Positions 48,361 through 56,599 are shown, counted from the stretch's first letter. The stretch is 64,000 nucleotides of DNA from Phytohabitans sp037414955 (GCA_037414955.1 JBBEWH010000017.1:1-64000); one strand, 5' to 3'. Notes: a model not told the origin generated them from the sequence alone. Program-made: numbers and translations.

Positions 48361-49876
48361 GAATCCCCCTAAGCGGATAAGCCAGACATAGGCCATCATG
48401 CGCCGAGTCGCCGCCGCAGACGGAAAAAACGCGAGAATCCGTCGCGGTAAACCTCGCCCTCCCCATGATCAAGGCGTGCGTCAAGTCGTTTTGACGCCGT
48501 GTAGGGCGCCGTGTTAAGGGGTTGGGGGGGGTGTTGGGGGGCTCGATGGCGCGGTGGAACGTCGGGTACGCGTAGATCATGTGGCGCAGCCGCTCGATCG
48601 GCACCTCGCCGTGCACGGCCACCGCCAGCCCGCTCAGCACCTCGCCGCCCATCGGCCCGGCCGACGTGGCGCCCACCAGCACGCCCCGGTCGCCGTCGGC
48701 GACCAGCTTGATGAAGCCCTCGTTGCCGGCCTTGTGGATCCAGCCGCGCGCCGACTCGGGCAGCGGGCTGACGCTGGTGCGCACGGCGATGCCCCGCTCG
48801 CGGGCCTGCTGCTCGGTGAGACCGACCCCGCCGATCTCCGGGTCGGTGAACGTCACCCGGGGCAGCGCCCGGTAGTCGGCGGGCGGCCCCTCCTGCCCCA
48901 GGATGTCGCGGACCGCGATGCCCGCCTGGTACATCGCCACGTGCGTGAACGCGCCGTGCCCGGTCACGTCGCCGACCGCCCACAGTCGCTCGCCGGCCCG
49001 CATCCGGTCGTCGACCTCGAGCGCGCGGGCGCCCGGGTCGAGGCCGACGGTGTCCAGCCCGAGGTCACCGAGCTGGGCCCGGCGGCCGGTGGCCACCAGC
49101 AGTTTCTCGCCGGTGACCCGGTCGCCGCCGGCCAGGTGGACCGTGAACTCGCCACCGGCGTGCTCGACCCGCTCCGCCGCCGCCCCGACCCGGAAGTCGA
49201 CGCCGTCGGCGCGCAGCACCTTCTCCACCAGCTCCGACGACTCCGGCTCCTCCATCGCCAGGATCCGGTCGAGCGCCTCGACCACCGTCACCCGCACGCC
49301 GAACCGCGCGAAGACCTGGACCAGCTCCAAGCCGATCGCGCCGCCGCCGAGCACCACCAGCGAGGCGGGCAGCTGCTCGACCTCGATCGCCTCCCGGTTG
49401 GTCCAGTACGGCGTGCCGGCCAAGCCGTCGATCGGCGGGATCACCGCGGAGGTGCCCGTGCCGATGACCACGCCCCGGCGCGCCTCGAACACGTCATCGC
49501 CGACCCGGACCTGGCCGGGCCCGACCAGCGCGCCGTATCCACGGACGAAGCGCCCGCCCTTGCCGGTGAACCGGTCGACGGCGACCTTGTCGTCCCAGTC
49601 GTCGGTGGCCTCTTCGCGGATGCGCCGGGCGACCGGCGTCCAGTCCGGCCGCACCTCGGCCTGGCCGGCGAGCCCCTCCACGCGGCGGGTCTCGGCCAGC
49701 GCGTTCGCCGCGCGGATCATCATCTTGCTGGGCACGCATCCCCAGTACGGGCATTCGCCGCCGACGAGATTGTGCTCGATGCCCACCACGGCCAGCCCCG
49801 CCTCGGCGAGTTTTCCGGCCACCTCCTCGCCGCCGACACCCAGCCCGACGACGACCACGTCCACCTGCTCGGCCAT
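48350..49876 (-). CDS. FAD-dependent pyridine nucleotide-disulfide oxidoreductase, C-terminus probably frameshifted
   Basis: A class I flavoprotein disulfide reductase. FAD-binding VDVVVVGLGVGGEEVAGKLAEAG, redox-active disulfide GGECPYWGCVPSK, NAD-binding VVLGGGAIGLELVQVFARFG, second FAD motif GERLWAVGDVTG, and the dimerisation domain (PRVTFTDPEIGGVGLT, MIYAYPTFHRAIE) follow in order. Family proteins usually stop about 5-15 residues after YPTFHRAIE. Here the open frame runs 60 residues more, through a decayed palindromic element and over the start of the next gene. Poly-C runs at the turn (48521-48541) would, with one base fewer, give TAA where intact elements give a stop. A real frameshift or a sequencing error is likely. 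Substrate unknown; mercury-reductase-like and glutathione-like enzymes share the layout. Confidence 0.8.
   Translation of the reverse strand: MAEQVDVVVVGLGVGGEEVAGKLAEAGLAVVGIEHNLVGGECPYWGCVPSKMMIRAANALAETRRVEGLAGQAEVRPDWTPVARRIREEATDDWDDKVAVDRFTGKGGRFVRGYGALVGPGQVRVGDDVFEARRGVVIGTGTSAVIPPIDGLAGTPYWTNREAIEVEQLPASLVVLGGGAIGLELVQVFARFGVRVTVVEALDRILAMEEPESSELVEKVLRADGVDFRVGAAAERVEHAGGEFTVHLAGGDRVTGEKLLVATGRRAQLGDLGLDTVGLDPGARALEVDDRMRAGERLWAVGDVTGHGAFTHVAMYQAGIAVRDILGQEGPPADYRALPRVTFTDPEIGGVGLTEQQARERGIAVRTSVSPLPESARGWIHKAGNEGFIKLVADGDRGVLVGATSAGPMGGEVLSGLAVAVHGEVPIERLRHMIYAYPTFHRAIEPPNTPPNPLTRRPTRRQNDLTHALIMGRARFTATDSRVFSVCGGDSAHDGLCLAYPLRGIHEP
48464..48519. repeat. decayed copy of the palindromic element
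   Basis: One arm intact (CATGATCAAGGCGT, TCAAGTCGTT), the other reduced to GACGCCGTGTAGGGCGCCGT and AAGG. On the leftward strand the place of the usual CCATGA is CCTTAA, i.e. still a stop in the corresponding frame. It lies at the probable original end of the oxidoreductase gene. Confidence 0.75.
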
Positions 49877-49893
49877 GCCGCCAGCATGCCACG

Positions 49894-51090
49894 TCAGCCA
49901 GCCGCGTACCTGCCGACGTACGCGCCGTCGGGGTCGAACCGCTCGGCCTGGCGCTGCGGATTGAACCGCCGGTACGAGCGCGTGTCGTTGCCGGTGCCCG
50001 CGACCCACTGCCAGTTGCCCGCGTTGTTCGGCACGTCGCCGTCGAGCAGCCAGCGGTCGAACCAGCGCACCCCCTCGCGCCAGTCCAGCCCCAGATGCTT
50101 GGTGAGAAAGTCGGCGGTGACCAGGCGCGCCCGGTTGTGCATCCAGCCCTCCGCCTGGAGCTGGCGCATGCCGGCGTCGACGAGGGGCACCCCGGTCTCC
50201 CCCTCCTGCCACCGGGCCAGCGCCTCCGGGTCGTGCCGCCAGGCCTCCCGCGCCACCGGCCGGTAGGCCACCGTGGACAGTTTCGGGAACGCCGACGCCA
50301 CCTGGTAATAGAAGTCGCGCCAGCAGAGCTGCCGCAGGAACGGGCTCGCCGGATCGTCGACCACGTTCGCCAGCTCCAGCGGGGACAGGCAGCCGAAGCG
50401 CAGATAGGGGCTCAGCCGGGAGGTGGCGTCGGCGGCGAGCACGTCGTGGCCCTGGGCGTACCCGTCGAGGCGTCGCAGCCAACCGCGCAGCCGGCGCCGC
50501 GCCTCCCGCTCGCCGCCGGCCAGCGCGTCGGGCGACTCCCCCGCCGGTGGCGCCGGTAGCGGACCGGCGTCCACTCCGGACGGCAGCGCGATCCGGCGCG
50601 GCGCCGACAGCTCGGTGCGCCACTTCGCCGCCAGCCAGGCCCGGTAGTACGGCGTGAACACCCGGTAGTGATCGCCGCCGGCCGGCGCGAGCGCGCCGGG
50701 GTCGGCGACCGTGATGCCGGGGAAGACGCGCAGCGCGCGGCGCTGCTCGTCGCACTCGGCCCAGAGCCGTCGCTCGCGCTCCCGCGCGTGCCGGCTGACG
50801 TCGCCGGACACCGCGACGCCCTCGGCGTCCACCTCGCGGGCCAGCCGCATCGTCTCGGTCACCGGGTCACCCCGGCGGACGACGAGGTCGCCGCCGCGCT
50901 GGCGCAGGGTGTCGCGCAGGTCGGTGAGGCACTGGTGGAGGAACCGGTCGCGGTTGGGCGAGCGTCCTTCGAGGGCCGGATCAAGCACGTACAGCGGCAG
51001 CACCCGCTCGGCGCCGGCGGCGGCCGTGGCGAGCGCGGGCTGGTCATGCACGCGCAGGTCGCGGGTGAACAGCACGATGGCGGTCCTCAC
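49894..51090 (-). CDS. phr: deoxyribodipyrimidine photolyase
   Basis: A 398-residue class I CPD photolyase. Rossmann-like N-terminal domain (TAIVLFTRDLRVHDQPALATAAA), FAD-binding helical domain with SRLSPYLRFGCLSPLELAN, CWRDFYYQVASAFP, GVPLVDAGMRQLQAEGWMHNRARLVTADFLTKHLGLDWREGVRWFDRWLLDGDVPNNAGNWQWVAGTGND and the final FNPQRQAERFDPDGAYVGRYA. It repairs UV dimers with visible light. GTG 51090 overlaps the crtB stop by four bases (GTGA). Being in one operon with phytoene synthase, it forms a light-defence unit. Confidence 0.93.
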   Translation of the reverse strand: MRTAIVLFTRDLRVHDQPALATAAAGAERVLPLYVLDPALEGRSPNRDRFLHQCLTDLRDTLRQRGGDLVVRRGDPVTETMRLAREVDAEGVAVSGDVSRHARERERRLWAECDEQRRALRVFPGITVADPGALAPAGGDHYRVFTPYYRAWLAAKWRTELSAPRRIALPSGVDAGPLPAPPAGESPDALAGGEREARRRLRGWLRRLDGYAQGHDVLAADATSRLSPYLRFGCLSPLELANVVDDPASPFLRQLCWRDFYYQVASAFPKLSTVAYRPVAREAWRHDPEALARWQEGETGVPLVDAGMRQLQAEGWMHNRARLVTADFLTKHLGLDWREGVRWFDRWLLDGDVPNNAGNWQWVAGTGNDTRSYRRFNPQRQAERFDPDGAYVGRYAAG

Positions 51091-52013
51091 GACGCCACCA
51101 GGGGACGCAGCGGCGGGCCGGGGATCGGCACCGGCGCGCCGGGCCGCGCCAGCAACGAATCCGCGACCACCGCGGCCTTGCGCCACCACGGCACCGCCGC
51201 CCGCCGCCCGAACACGTCGAAGCCGGCCGCCGCCACCTCGTCGAGGATGCCGCCGTAGATCCGGTACGCGCTGCGGATGCACGCCTGCGACGCCGGTGCC
51301 AGCAGGGCGACCCCGGCCGCCGCCGCGCCATAGTGGGCCTGCGCGCGCGTCACCTCGTACGCGATGAGCTCCCGGACCGGTGGCGAGGCCGCGCCCCGCG
51401 CGGCGCAGGCCGCGAGATCGGCCCGGGCGACCTCGAACCGGTCGAGATCCTCGTCCGGCAGATAGGTGCGACCGCGGTCCAGGTCTTCGGCCACGTCGCG
51501 GATGAAGTTGGTGAGCTGGAACGCCAGCCCGAGCTGGCGCGCCGGCTCGCGCGCGGCCGCCGGGTCCGGGCTGCCGAGGACCGGCAGCATCATCGTGCCG
51601 ATGACGGCCGCCGACCCCTCCATGTAGGCGAGCAGATCGCCATAGGTCGGGTACGCCGTGACCGTCAGATCCATGGCCATGCTGCGCAGGAAGGCGGCGA
51701 AGTCGGCCGGGTCCAGGTCGAAGACCGCGATCGTGTGCAGCACGGCGGGCAGCAGCGGGTCGTTGGCGTCCGCGCCGCGCAGCCCCGCGTGGAACCGGGC
51801 GGCCCAGGTTTCGAGGCGCTCCGCCCGCGCGGCCGGCGTCGCGGCGCCGGTCTGGTCGACGATGTCGTCCGCGTATCGGGTGAATCCGTACAAAGCATGG
51901 ACGTGTCGGCGCTTCCAACGGGGCAACAGGCGGGTGGCCAGGTAGTAGCTTCTGCCGTGGCGTTTGTGCAGCTCACGGCAGCGCTCATAGGCCAAGGCCA
52001 GATCAGGTTCCAC
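51087..52013 (-). CDS. crtB: phytoene synthase
   Basis: A 308-residue enzyme that joins two geranylgeranyl diphosphates into phytoene. The substrate-binding Asp motifs are RYADDIVD and FQLTNFIRDVAEDLDRGRTYLPDEDL, with SMAMDLTVTAYPTYGDLLAYMEGSAAVIGTMMLPVLG between. GTG 52013 gives the usual N-terminus (LALAYERCRELHKRHGRSYYLATRLLP). It is divergent from crtI with only 60 bp between, and overlaps the photolyase gene by four bases. No geranylgeranyl synthase is seen in the window. Confidence 0.93.
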   Translation of the reverse strand: MEPDLALAYERCRELHKRHGRSYYLATRLLPRWKRRHVHALYGFTRYADDIVDQTGAATPAARAERLETWAARFHAGLRGADANDPLLPAVLHTIAVFDLDPADFAAFLRSMAMDLTVTAYPTYGDLLAYMEGSAAVIGTMMLPVLGSPDPAAAREPARQLGLAFQLTNFIRDVAEDLDRGRTYLPDEDLDRFEVARADLAACAARGAASPPVRELIAYEVTRAQAHYGAAAAGVALLAPASQACIRSAYRIYGGILDEVAAAGFDVFGRRAAVPWWRKAAVVADSLLARPGAPVPIPGPPLRPLVAS

Positions 52014-52073
52014 CGAGCACCACCATAAATCGACTCACAAACCGACGCAACTTGCAGGACCTAGGGTACCGTC
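52014..52073. promoter_or_regulatory. crtB-crtI divergent promoter region
   Basis: Only 60 bp. On the crtB strand TTGCGT (complement of 52045-52050) and TATGGT (complement of 52022-52027) are 17 bp apart, which would start transcription at or next to the GTG, so leaderless translation is possible. No clear crtI promoter is seen. The MerR-type regulator would bind here. Confidence 0.4.
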
Positions 52074-53546
52074 ATGGGCATGCGGCGAGTGGAGGGCCCG
52101 ACCGAGCGCGTGGTCGTGGTCGGTGCCGGGCTGGGCGGGCTGGCGTGCGCCCTGCACCTCGCCGGCACCGGCCGGCAGGTCACCGTCGTCGAGCGCGAGC
52201 CGGTGCCCGGCGGGCGGGCCGGGCGGCTGCGGCTCGGCGACTACGAGTTCGACACCGGCCCAACGGTCCTCACCATGCCGGACGTGCTGGCTTCGTCGTT
52301 CGAGGCGGTGGGCGAGCGGCTCGACGACTGGCTGCGGCTGGACCCGCTCGACCCGGCCTACCGGGCGCACTTCCCCGACGGCTCCACACTGGACGTCATC
52401 ACCGACACGGCGCGGATGGCAGCCGAGATCGGCCGGGTGTGCGGAGCGCGCGAGGCCGACGGCTACTTGCGGTTCGTCGACTTCGCCCGCCGCCTCTGGC
52501 GGCTGGAGCGCACCGAGTTCATCGAGCGCAACCTGGACGCGCCCACCGACCTGCTGACCGCCAACCTGGCGCGGCTGCTGCTGATGGGCGGCTTCCGGCG
52601 GCTCCAATCGAAAGTGGACCAGTTCTTCGCCGACCCGCGCACCCGCCGGGTCTTCTCGTTCCAAGCGATGTATGCCGGGCTCGCCCCGCACGACGCGCTC
52701 GCCATCTACGCGGTCATCGCGTATCTCGACGCGGTCGCGGGAGTCTACTTCCCGCGCGGCGGGATCCACGCGGTGCCGCGGGCGATGGCCGGCGCCGCCG
52801 AGAAACACGGCGTCGAGATGCGATACGACACCACGGTCACCGGCGTCGACATCGCCGGTGGGCGCGCGGTGGGTGTCCGCACCGCCGGCGGCGAGCGGAT
52901 CCCCGCCGACGTGGTCGTCCTCAACCCCGACCTGCCGGCCGCGTGGCAACTCTCCGGCGCGCGCCCACGCCGGTTGCGCTACTCGCCGTCGTGCGTGGTG
53001 CTGCACGTGGGTTCCCGGCAGGGATACGAGCGCATCGCCCACCACAACCTCCACTTCGGACGGGCATGGCGGGGCACGTTCGACCAGGTGATCAAGCGGG
53101 GCGAGCTGATGTCCGACCCCTCGCTGCTGGTGACGAACCCGGGATTCGGTGCGCCGGCGGGGCGGCACGCCTACTACGTGCTGGCCCCGGTGCCGCACCT
53201 CGCACACCGCCAGCCGCTGGACTGGCGCGGTCCCCTGCGCGAGCGGTATGTGGACTCGCTCGTCAAGGTCCTCGAGGATCGGGGCTACGCCGGCTTCGGC
53301 GCCGGCATCGAGGCGGCGCACGTGGTCACGCCGGCCGACTGGCTCGACGCCGGCATGGCCGCCGGCACGCCGTTCGCCGCGGCGCACACGTTCTGGCAGA
53401 CAGGACCGTTCCGCCCCGGAAATCTGCACCCCACAGTGGACAACGTGGTATTCGTCGGTTCTGGCACCCAGCCCGGAGTGGGAGTTCCGATGGTGCTGAT
53501 CTCCGGAAAGCTCGCCGCACAGCGCATCACAGGAGGCCGTGGATGA
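52074..53546 (+). CDS. crtI: phytoene desaturase
   Basis: A 490-residue FAD enzyme that introduces double bases in phytoene to give lycopene or related carotenes. N-terminal dinucleotide fold: VVVVGAGLGGLACALHLAGTGRQVTVVEREPVPGGRAGRL; DTGPTVLTMPD; middle VGVYFPRGGIHAVPRAMAGAAEKHG; C-terminal VFVGSGTQPGVGVPMVLISGKLAAQRI, all CrtI hallmarks. ATG 52074 is used; ATG 52080 is as good. It overlaps idi by four bases (ATGA). First gene of crtI-idi-merR. Confidence 0.93.
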   Translation: MGMRRVEGPTERVVVVGAGLGGLACALHLAGTGRQVTVVEREPVPGGRAGRLRLGDYEFDTGPTVLTMPDVLASSFEAVGERLDDWLRLDPLDPAYRAHFPDGSTLDVITDTARMAAEIGRVCGAREADGYLRFVDFARRLWRLERTEFIERNLDAPTDLLTANLARLLLMGGFRRLQSKVDQFFADPRTRRVFSFQAMYAGLAPHDALAIYAVIAYLDAVAGVYFPRGGIHAVPRAMAGAAEKHGVEMRYDTTVTGVDIAGGRAVGVRTAGGERIPADVVVLNPDLPAAWQLSGARPRRLRYSPSCVVLHVGSRQGYERIAHHNLHFGRAWRGTFDQVIKRGELMSDPSLLVTNPGFGAPAGRHAYYVLAPVPHLAHRQPLDWRGPLRERYVDSLVKVLEDRGYAGFGAGIEAAHVVTPADWLDAGMAAGTPFAAAHTFWQTGPFRPGNLHPTVDNVVFVGSGTQPGVGVPMVLISGKLAAQRITGGRG

Positions 53547-54166
53547 CCTATCGGGAAACACATCTGGTGGAGCTGGTCGACTCCGCCGGGGTCGCGATCG
53601 GAGAGTCCACTGTCGAGACGGCGCATCAGGCGCCGGGGCAGCTGCACCGGGCGTTTTCCGTCGTCCTCACCGACCCGGCGGGCCGGATCCTGCTCCAGCA
53701 GCGCGCGGAGGTGAAGACGCGGTTCCCGCTGCGCTGGGCCAACGCGTGTTGCGGGCACCCGACGCCCGGCCAGAGCCCGGTGGCGGCGGCTTCGCTGCGG
53801 TTGCCGGAGGAGTTGGGTATCGAGGCGGTGCCGCTGACCGAGGTGGGCGTGTACCGGTACTTCGCGGAGGATCCGGCCACCGGTCGGGTGGAGCGCGAGT
53901 ACGACCATGTGCTGCTCGGCGCTCTGGAGTCGGGGCATGGCTTGCGGCCCGACCCGGCCGAGGTGGCCGACCTTCGCTGGATCCAGCCCGACGAGTTGGT
54001 GCGCGACCTCCGGCTCCGGCCGGAGGCGTACGCGCCATGGCTCGGCGGCGTCATCGCCCGCGTCATGTCGTCCTCGGTCGCCGGTTCGGCGTCCTTCGTC
54101 GAGGGTTCCGCGCCCTCCGCCGCCGGTTCGGCGTCGTCCGCTACGGAGCGGTCGGGTGAGCGATGA
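53543..54166 (+). CDS. idi: isopentenyl-diphosphate delta-isomerase
   Basis: A 207-residue type I isomerase that turns IPP into DMAPP for carotenoid chain building. Nudix-like fold with LVELVDSAGVAIGESTVETAHQAPGQLHRAFSVVLTDPAGRILLQQRA and the active-site Cys in RWANACCGHPTPGQ, the Glu-rich part GVYRYFAEDPATGRVEREYDHVLLG. The last 35 residues (MSSSVAGSASFVEGSAP) are Ser/Ala low-complexity and unlike usual Idi ends. The ribosome-binding site AGGAGG precedes its ATG. It overlaps the MerR gene by 11 bases. Confidence 0.93.
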   Translation: MTYRETHLVELVDSAGVAIGESTVETAHQAPGQLHRAFSVVLTDPAGRILLQQRAEVKTRFPLRWANACCGHPTPGQSPVAAASLRLPEELGIEAVPLTEVGVYRYFAEDPATGRVEREYDHVLLGALESGHGLRPDPAEVADLRWIQPDELVRDLRLRPEAYAPWLGGVIARVMSSSVAGSASFVEGSAPSAAGSASSATERSGER

Positions 54167-55037
54167 CGCGCTGAGCGTCGGCGCGGTCGCGCGCCGCCTC
54201 GGCGTCGCGGTCACCACCCTGCGCACCTGGCACCAGCGGTACGGCCTGGGGCCGAGCCGGCACGTGCCCGGCCACCACCGCCGCTACACCAGCGAGGATC
54301 TGGCGCGGCTGGACGTGATGCGGCGGCTGACGGCCAACGGCGTGGCCCCGGCCGAGGCCGCGCGCTGGGCGCACGGAACGCCACCCGTGGCGGACTCCCC
54401 TGACCCCACCGTCCGGCAGGGTGGCGGTCACGTGATCGGCGTCGGCCGGGCCGGAAACCCGGCCCGCGGGCTGGCCCGGGCCGCGATGCGGATGGACGCG
54501 GCCGCCATGCGCGAGACCATGGCCCGCGCCGTGGCCCGCGCGGGCGTGGTCGCGACCTGGGACGACCTGATCCGGCCAGTGCTCGCCGGCATCGGGCGCG
54601 GGCACGCGCTGATCGAGGTGGAGCACCTGCTCTCCCGCTGCGTCTCCGAGGTGCTCGGCGCGGTCCCCCGACCGCCGTCCGCCGCCGGGCCACCCCGGAT
54701 CCTGCTCGCCTGCGCCGACGAAGAACAGCACAGCCTGCCGCTGGAAGCGCTCGCGGCGGCCCTGGCCGAAGCCGGCATCCCCTGCCGTCTCCTCGGCGCC
54801 CGGGTGCCGCCTCAGGCACTCAGCGAGGCGGTGCGCCGCACCGGACCGAGCGCCGTCGTCGTGTGGTCACACGATGCCACGACCGGCGACAGTGGACAGT
54901 TGCACGCGCTGCTGGCCGCCGAACACCCGCCGCTACTCGTGGCCGCGGCCGGGTCGGGATGGGTCTCCGCACCCCCCGACGTCGCGCGCCCCGACAGCCT
55001 CGTCGCCGCGTTGGCGCTGCTCACACCGCTATCGTGA
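54156..55037 (+). CDS. MerR-type regulator with B12-binding-like domain (LitR/CarH-like)
   Basis: A 293-residue regulator. Residues 5-73 are a MerR HTH (LSVGAVARRLGVAVTTLRTWHQRYG, then RRYTSEDLARL). Residues 100-170 are a four-helix bundle like the cap of cobalamin-binding domains (WDDLIRPVLAGIGRGHALIEVEHLLSRCVSEVL with Glu156-His157). Residues 180-293 look like the B12 Rossmann domain: ILLACADEEQHSLPLEALAAALAEAGIPCRLLG, with His192 where the cobalamin lower ligand lies in CarH. By my hand alignment the Trp that covers adenosylcobalamin in CarH is Ile146 here. In light-sensing LitR/CarH systems this protein represses crt genes in the dark. It probably controls the divergent crt promoters. Confidence 0.85.
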   Translation: MSDDALSVGAVARRLGVAVTTLRTWHQRYGLGPSRHVPGHHRRYTSEDLARLDVMRRLTANGVAPAEAARWAHGTPPVADSPDPTVRQGGGHVIGVGRAGNPARGLARAAMRMDAAAMRETMARAVARAGVVATWDDLIRPVLAGIGRGHALIEVEHLLSRCVSEVLGAVPRPPSAAGPPRILLACADEEQHSLPLEALAAALAEAGIPCRLLGARVPPQALSEAVRRTGPSAVVVWSHDATTGDSGQLHALLAAEHPPLLVAAAGSGWVSAPPDVARPDSLVAALALLTPLS

Positions 55038-55223
55038 ACGACCGCCCGTCACTCCGTTCTCGGCAGTCACGCCAGTAGCGTATTGTCGCTTTGTTCCCAA
55101 ACTCGGGGGCTCTCGGCCGAACCCTACAGGCGCCGTTCCCGTACCCCAACGGAGAGCTCCGCTGCTACCGGGAGCTCTGCTTCCTGCGGGGAGCACTGCT
55201 TCCGACCCCTCGGGAGACATGCG
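55038..55223 (+). other. leader of the deacetylase gene with repeated GGAGC motifs
   Basis: 186 bp without a gene. Three related stretches (GAGAGCTCCGCTGC, GGGAGCTCTGCTTCC and GGGAGCACTGCTTCC) follow one another from about 55156 to 55205, then CGGGAG serves as ribosome-binding site. The tandem pattern could fold into alternative hairpins. A c-di-AMP riboswitch, which is often found before cell-wall genes, was considered and not confirmed. Confidence 0.3.
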
Positions 55224-56069
55224 ATGACGCGACGCGGGGCTTATGTCGCCGCACTGCTCGTACTGACGGTTCTGGTGGGTGGGCGCTGGATCATGGGCCG
55301 ACAGTCCGTCGAACCCCTGGCCCACGCCGCTGCCCAGCAGTCGGCGCCCGCGGCCACGCCGTCACCCGCCACTCCGCCGCCCTCGCCATCGCCGGGCGAT
55401 TCCTCGCAGCAGGCGGCCGCGAAGGAGCCCAACCCCAAGACCACCACCAAGAAGCCCACCGGACCGCGATCCAAGGTCGGTCCGTACGGCTCGAAGCGCC
55501 TCACCGGCTCCCGCGGCGTCGCGCTCACCTTCGACGACGGGCCGCACCCCAACTGGACGCCGCGCGTGCTGGATGAGCTGCGGGCGGCCAAGGTGCGGGC
55601 GACGTTCTGCGTGGTGGGCACCCAGGTGCGGAAGTACCCCGCCCTGGTGGCACGCATCGTGCGCGAAGGCCACACGCTCTGCAACCACACCTGGAATCAC
55701 GACCTGAAGCTCGGCACCCGCCCCGAGAAGGAGATCCAGGCAGACCTCGCCGCGACGAACCGGGAGATCCGGCGCGCGGTGCCCGGCGTGAAGGTCAAGT
55801 ACTTCCGGCACCCCGGCGGCAAGTGGACCGCCAACGCCGTCAAGGTCGCCGCGGGGCTCCGGATGACCTCGCTCGACTGGGACGTGGACCCGCGCGACTG
55901 GGATAAGCCCACCGCGCCGACGATCCAGCAGCGGGTACTGGATAACGTCCGGGCCGGCTCGATCGTGCTGCTCCACGACGGCGGTGGCGATCGGGCCGGC
56001 ACCCTGGCCGCCTGCCCCGCCATGATCTCCGCCCTGAAGCGCAAGTACGGCCTGACCCTCCTCCGCTAA
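55224..56069 (+). CDS. polysaccharide deacetylase (NodB domain)
   Basis: A 281-residue exported or membrane-anchored carbohydrate esterase (family CE4). N-terminal signal anchor TRRGAYVAALLVLTVLVGGRWIMG, then a Pro/Ser-rich linker with a basic KTTTKKPT part. NodB motifs: VALTFDDGPHPNWTPRVLDEL (motif 1, Asp-Asp), GHTLCNHTWNHDLKL (motif 2, His), YFRHPGGKWTANAV (motif 3, Arg), DWDVDPRDW (motif 4) and SIVLLHDGGGDRAGTL (motif 5 His). It would de-N-acetylate peptidoglycan or chitin oligomers. ATG 55224 has a GGGAGA site. It ends 9 bp before a palindromic element. Confidence 0.93.
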   Translation: MTRRGAYVAALLVLTVLVGGRWIMGRQSVEPLAHAAAQQSAPAATPSPATPPPSPSPGDSSQQAAAKEPNPKTTTKKPTGPRSKVGPYGSKRLTGSRGVALTFDDGPHPNWTPRVLDELRAAKVRATFCVVGTQVRKYPALVARIVREGHTLCNHTWNHDLKLGTRPEKEIQADLAATNREIRRAVPGVKVKYFRHPGGKWTANAVKVAAGLRMTSLDWDVDPRDWDKPTAPTIQQRVLDNVRAGSIVLLHDGGGDRAGTLAACPAMISALKRKYGLTLLR

Positions 56070-56077
56070 CCCCCTCT

Positions 56078-56133
56078 CATGATCAAGGCGTCCTTCAAGT
56101 CGTCCTAACGACTTGAAGGACGCCTTGATCATG
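56078..56133. repeat. 56-bp palindromic element, copy 15
   Basis: Downstream of the deacetylase and upstream of the tRNA array, in one direction. Arms are perfectly complementary over 26 bp; apex TCGTCCTAACGA. Flanking CCCCTCT and GGGAGGGG nearly complement each other. Confidence 0.88.
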
Positions 56134-56283
56134 GGAGGGGCGACGCCGCGGGTGGCCGGGAGTGTGACTCGCCCGGTATCGGTTTGGACCGAAGGTGTGG
56201 CGTCACGTATGCTTTCGAAGCCTCCGGCGGGGCCGGATGGGAGCTCAGCCGCCCGCGTTGTGATGTGCAATGATGGCGGGGCC

Positions 56284-56356
56284 GCCCTCATCGTCTAGCG
56301 GCCTAGGACGCCGCCCTTTCAAGGCGGTAGCACGGGTTCGAATCCCGTTGGGGGCA
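56284..56356 (+). tRNA. tRNA-Glu (UUC)
   Basis: 73-nt cloverleaf: acceptor GCCCTCA with TGGGGGC, anticodon stem CCGCC/GGCGG around loop CTTTCAA (anticodon TTC), T-arm CGGGTTCGAATCCCG. No encoded CCA. Confidence 0.95.
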
Positions 56357-56378
56357 CGCCGGCGCAAGCCGGGAGCAA

Positions 56379-56452
56379 GGTCCTGTGGAGCAGTTGGAGT
56401 GCTCGCCGCCCTGTCAAGGCGGAGGTCGCGGGTTCAAGTCCCGTCAGGACCG
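56379..56452 (+). tRNA. tRNA-Asp (GUC)
   Basis: 74-nt cloverleaf: acceptor GGTCCTG with CAGGACC, anticodon loop CTGTCAA (anticodon GTC) on stem CCGCC/GGCGG, T-arm GCGGGTTCAAGTCCCGT. No encoded CCA. 22 bp after tRNA-Glu. Confidence 0.95.
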
Positions 56453-56485
56453 CTCACCCGCACGGGTAGTATGTGCCGTGCACCC

Positions 56486-56559
56486 GGCCAGGTAGCTCAG
56501 TTGGTACGAGCGTCCGACTGAAAATCGGAAGGTCGGCGGTTCGACCCCGCCCCTGGCCA
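56486..56559 (+). tRNA. tRNA-Phe (GAA)
   Basis: 74-nt cloverleaf: acceptor GGCCAGG with CCTGGCC, anticodon stem TCCGA/TCGGA around loop CTGAAAA (anticodon GAA), T-arm GGCGGTTCGACCCCGCC. No encoded CCA. Third of the Glu-Asp-Phe array usual in actinomycetes. Confidence 0.95.
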
Positions 56560-56599
56560 CATAGCCTTTCGCCGGGCTATCAGGACGCCTACCAGCGGA

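Noticed and set aside
48350..50755. Reading the oxidoreductase frame from 50755 as one 801-residue protein
   Set aside because: The first 290 residues are an off-frame reading of the photolyase gene. The true flavoprotein starts at 49876.
49894..51918. Reading the photolyase frame from 51918 as one 674-residue protein
   Set aside because: The extension is an off-frame reading of crtB; the photolyase starts at GTG 51090 with the GTGA overlap.
55038..55223. c-di-AMP (ydaO-type) riboswitch before the deacetylase gene
   Set aside because: Tandem GGAGC hairpin-like motifs are present, but the conserved riboswitch core could not be recognised by eye. A covariance-model search would decide.
56284..56559. 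tRNA genes as attachment site of an integrative element
   Set aside because: No integrase, excisionase or duplicated tRNA 3' end is visible nearby.
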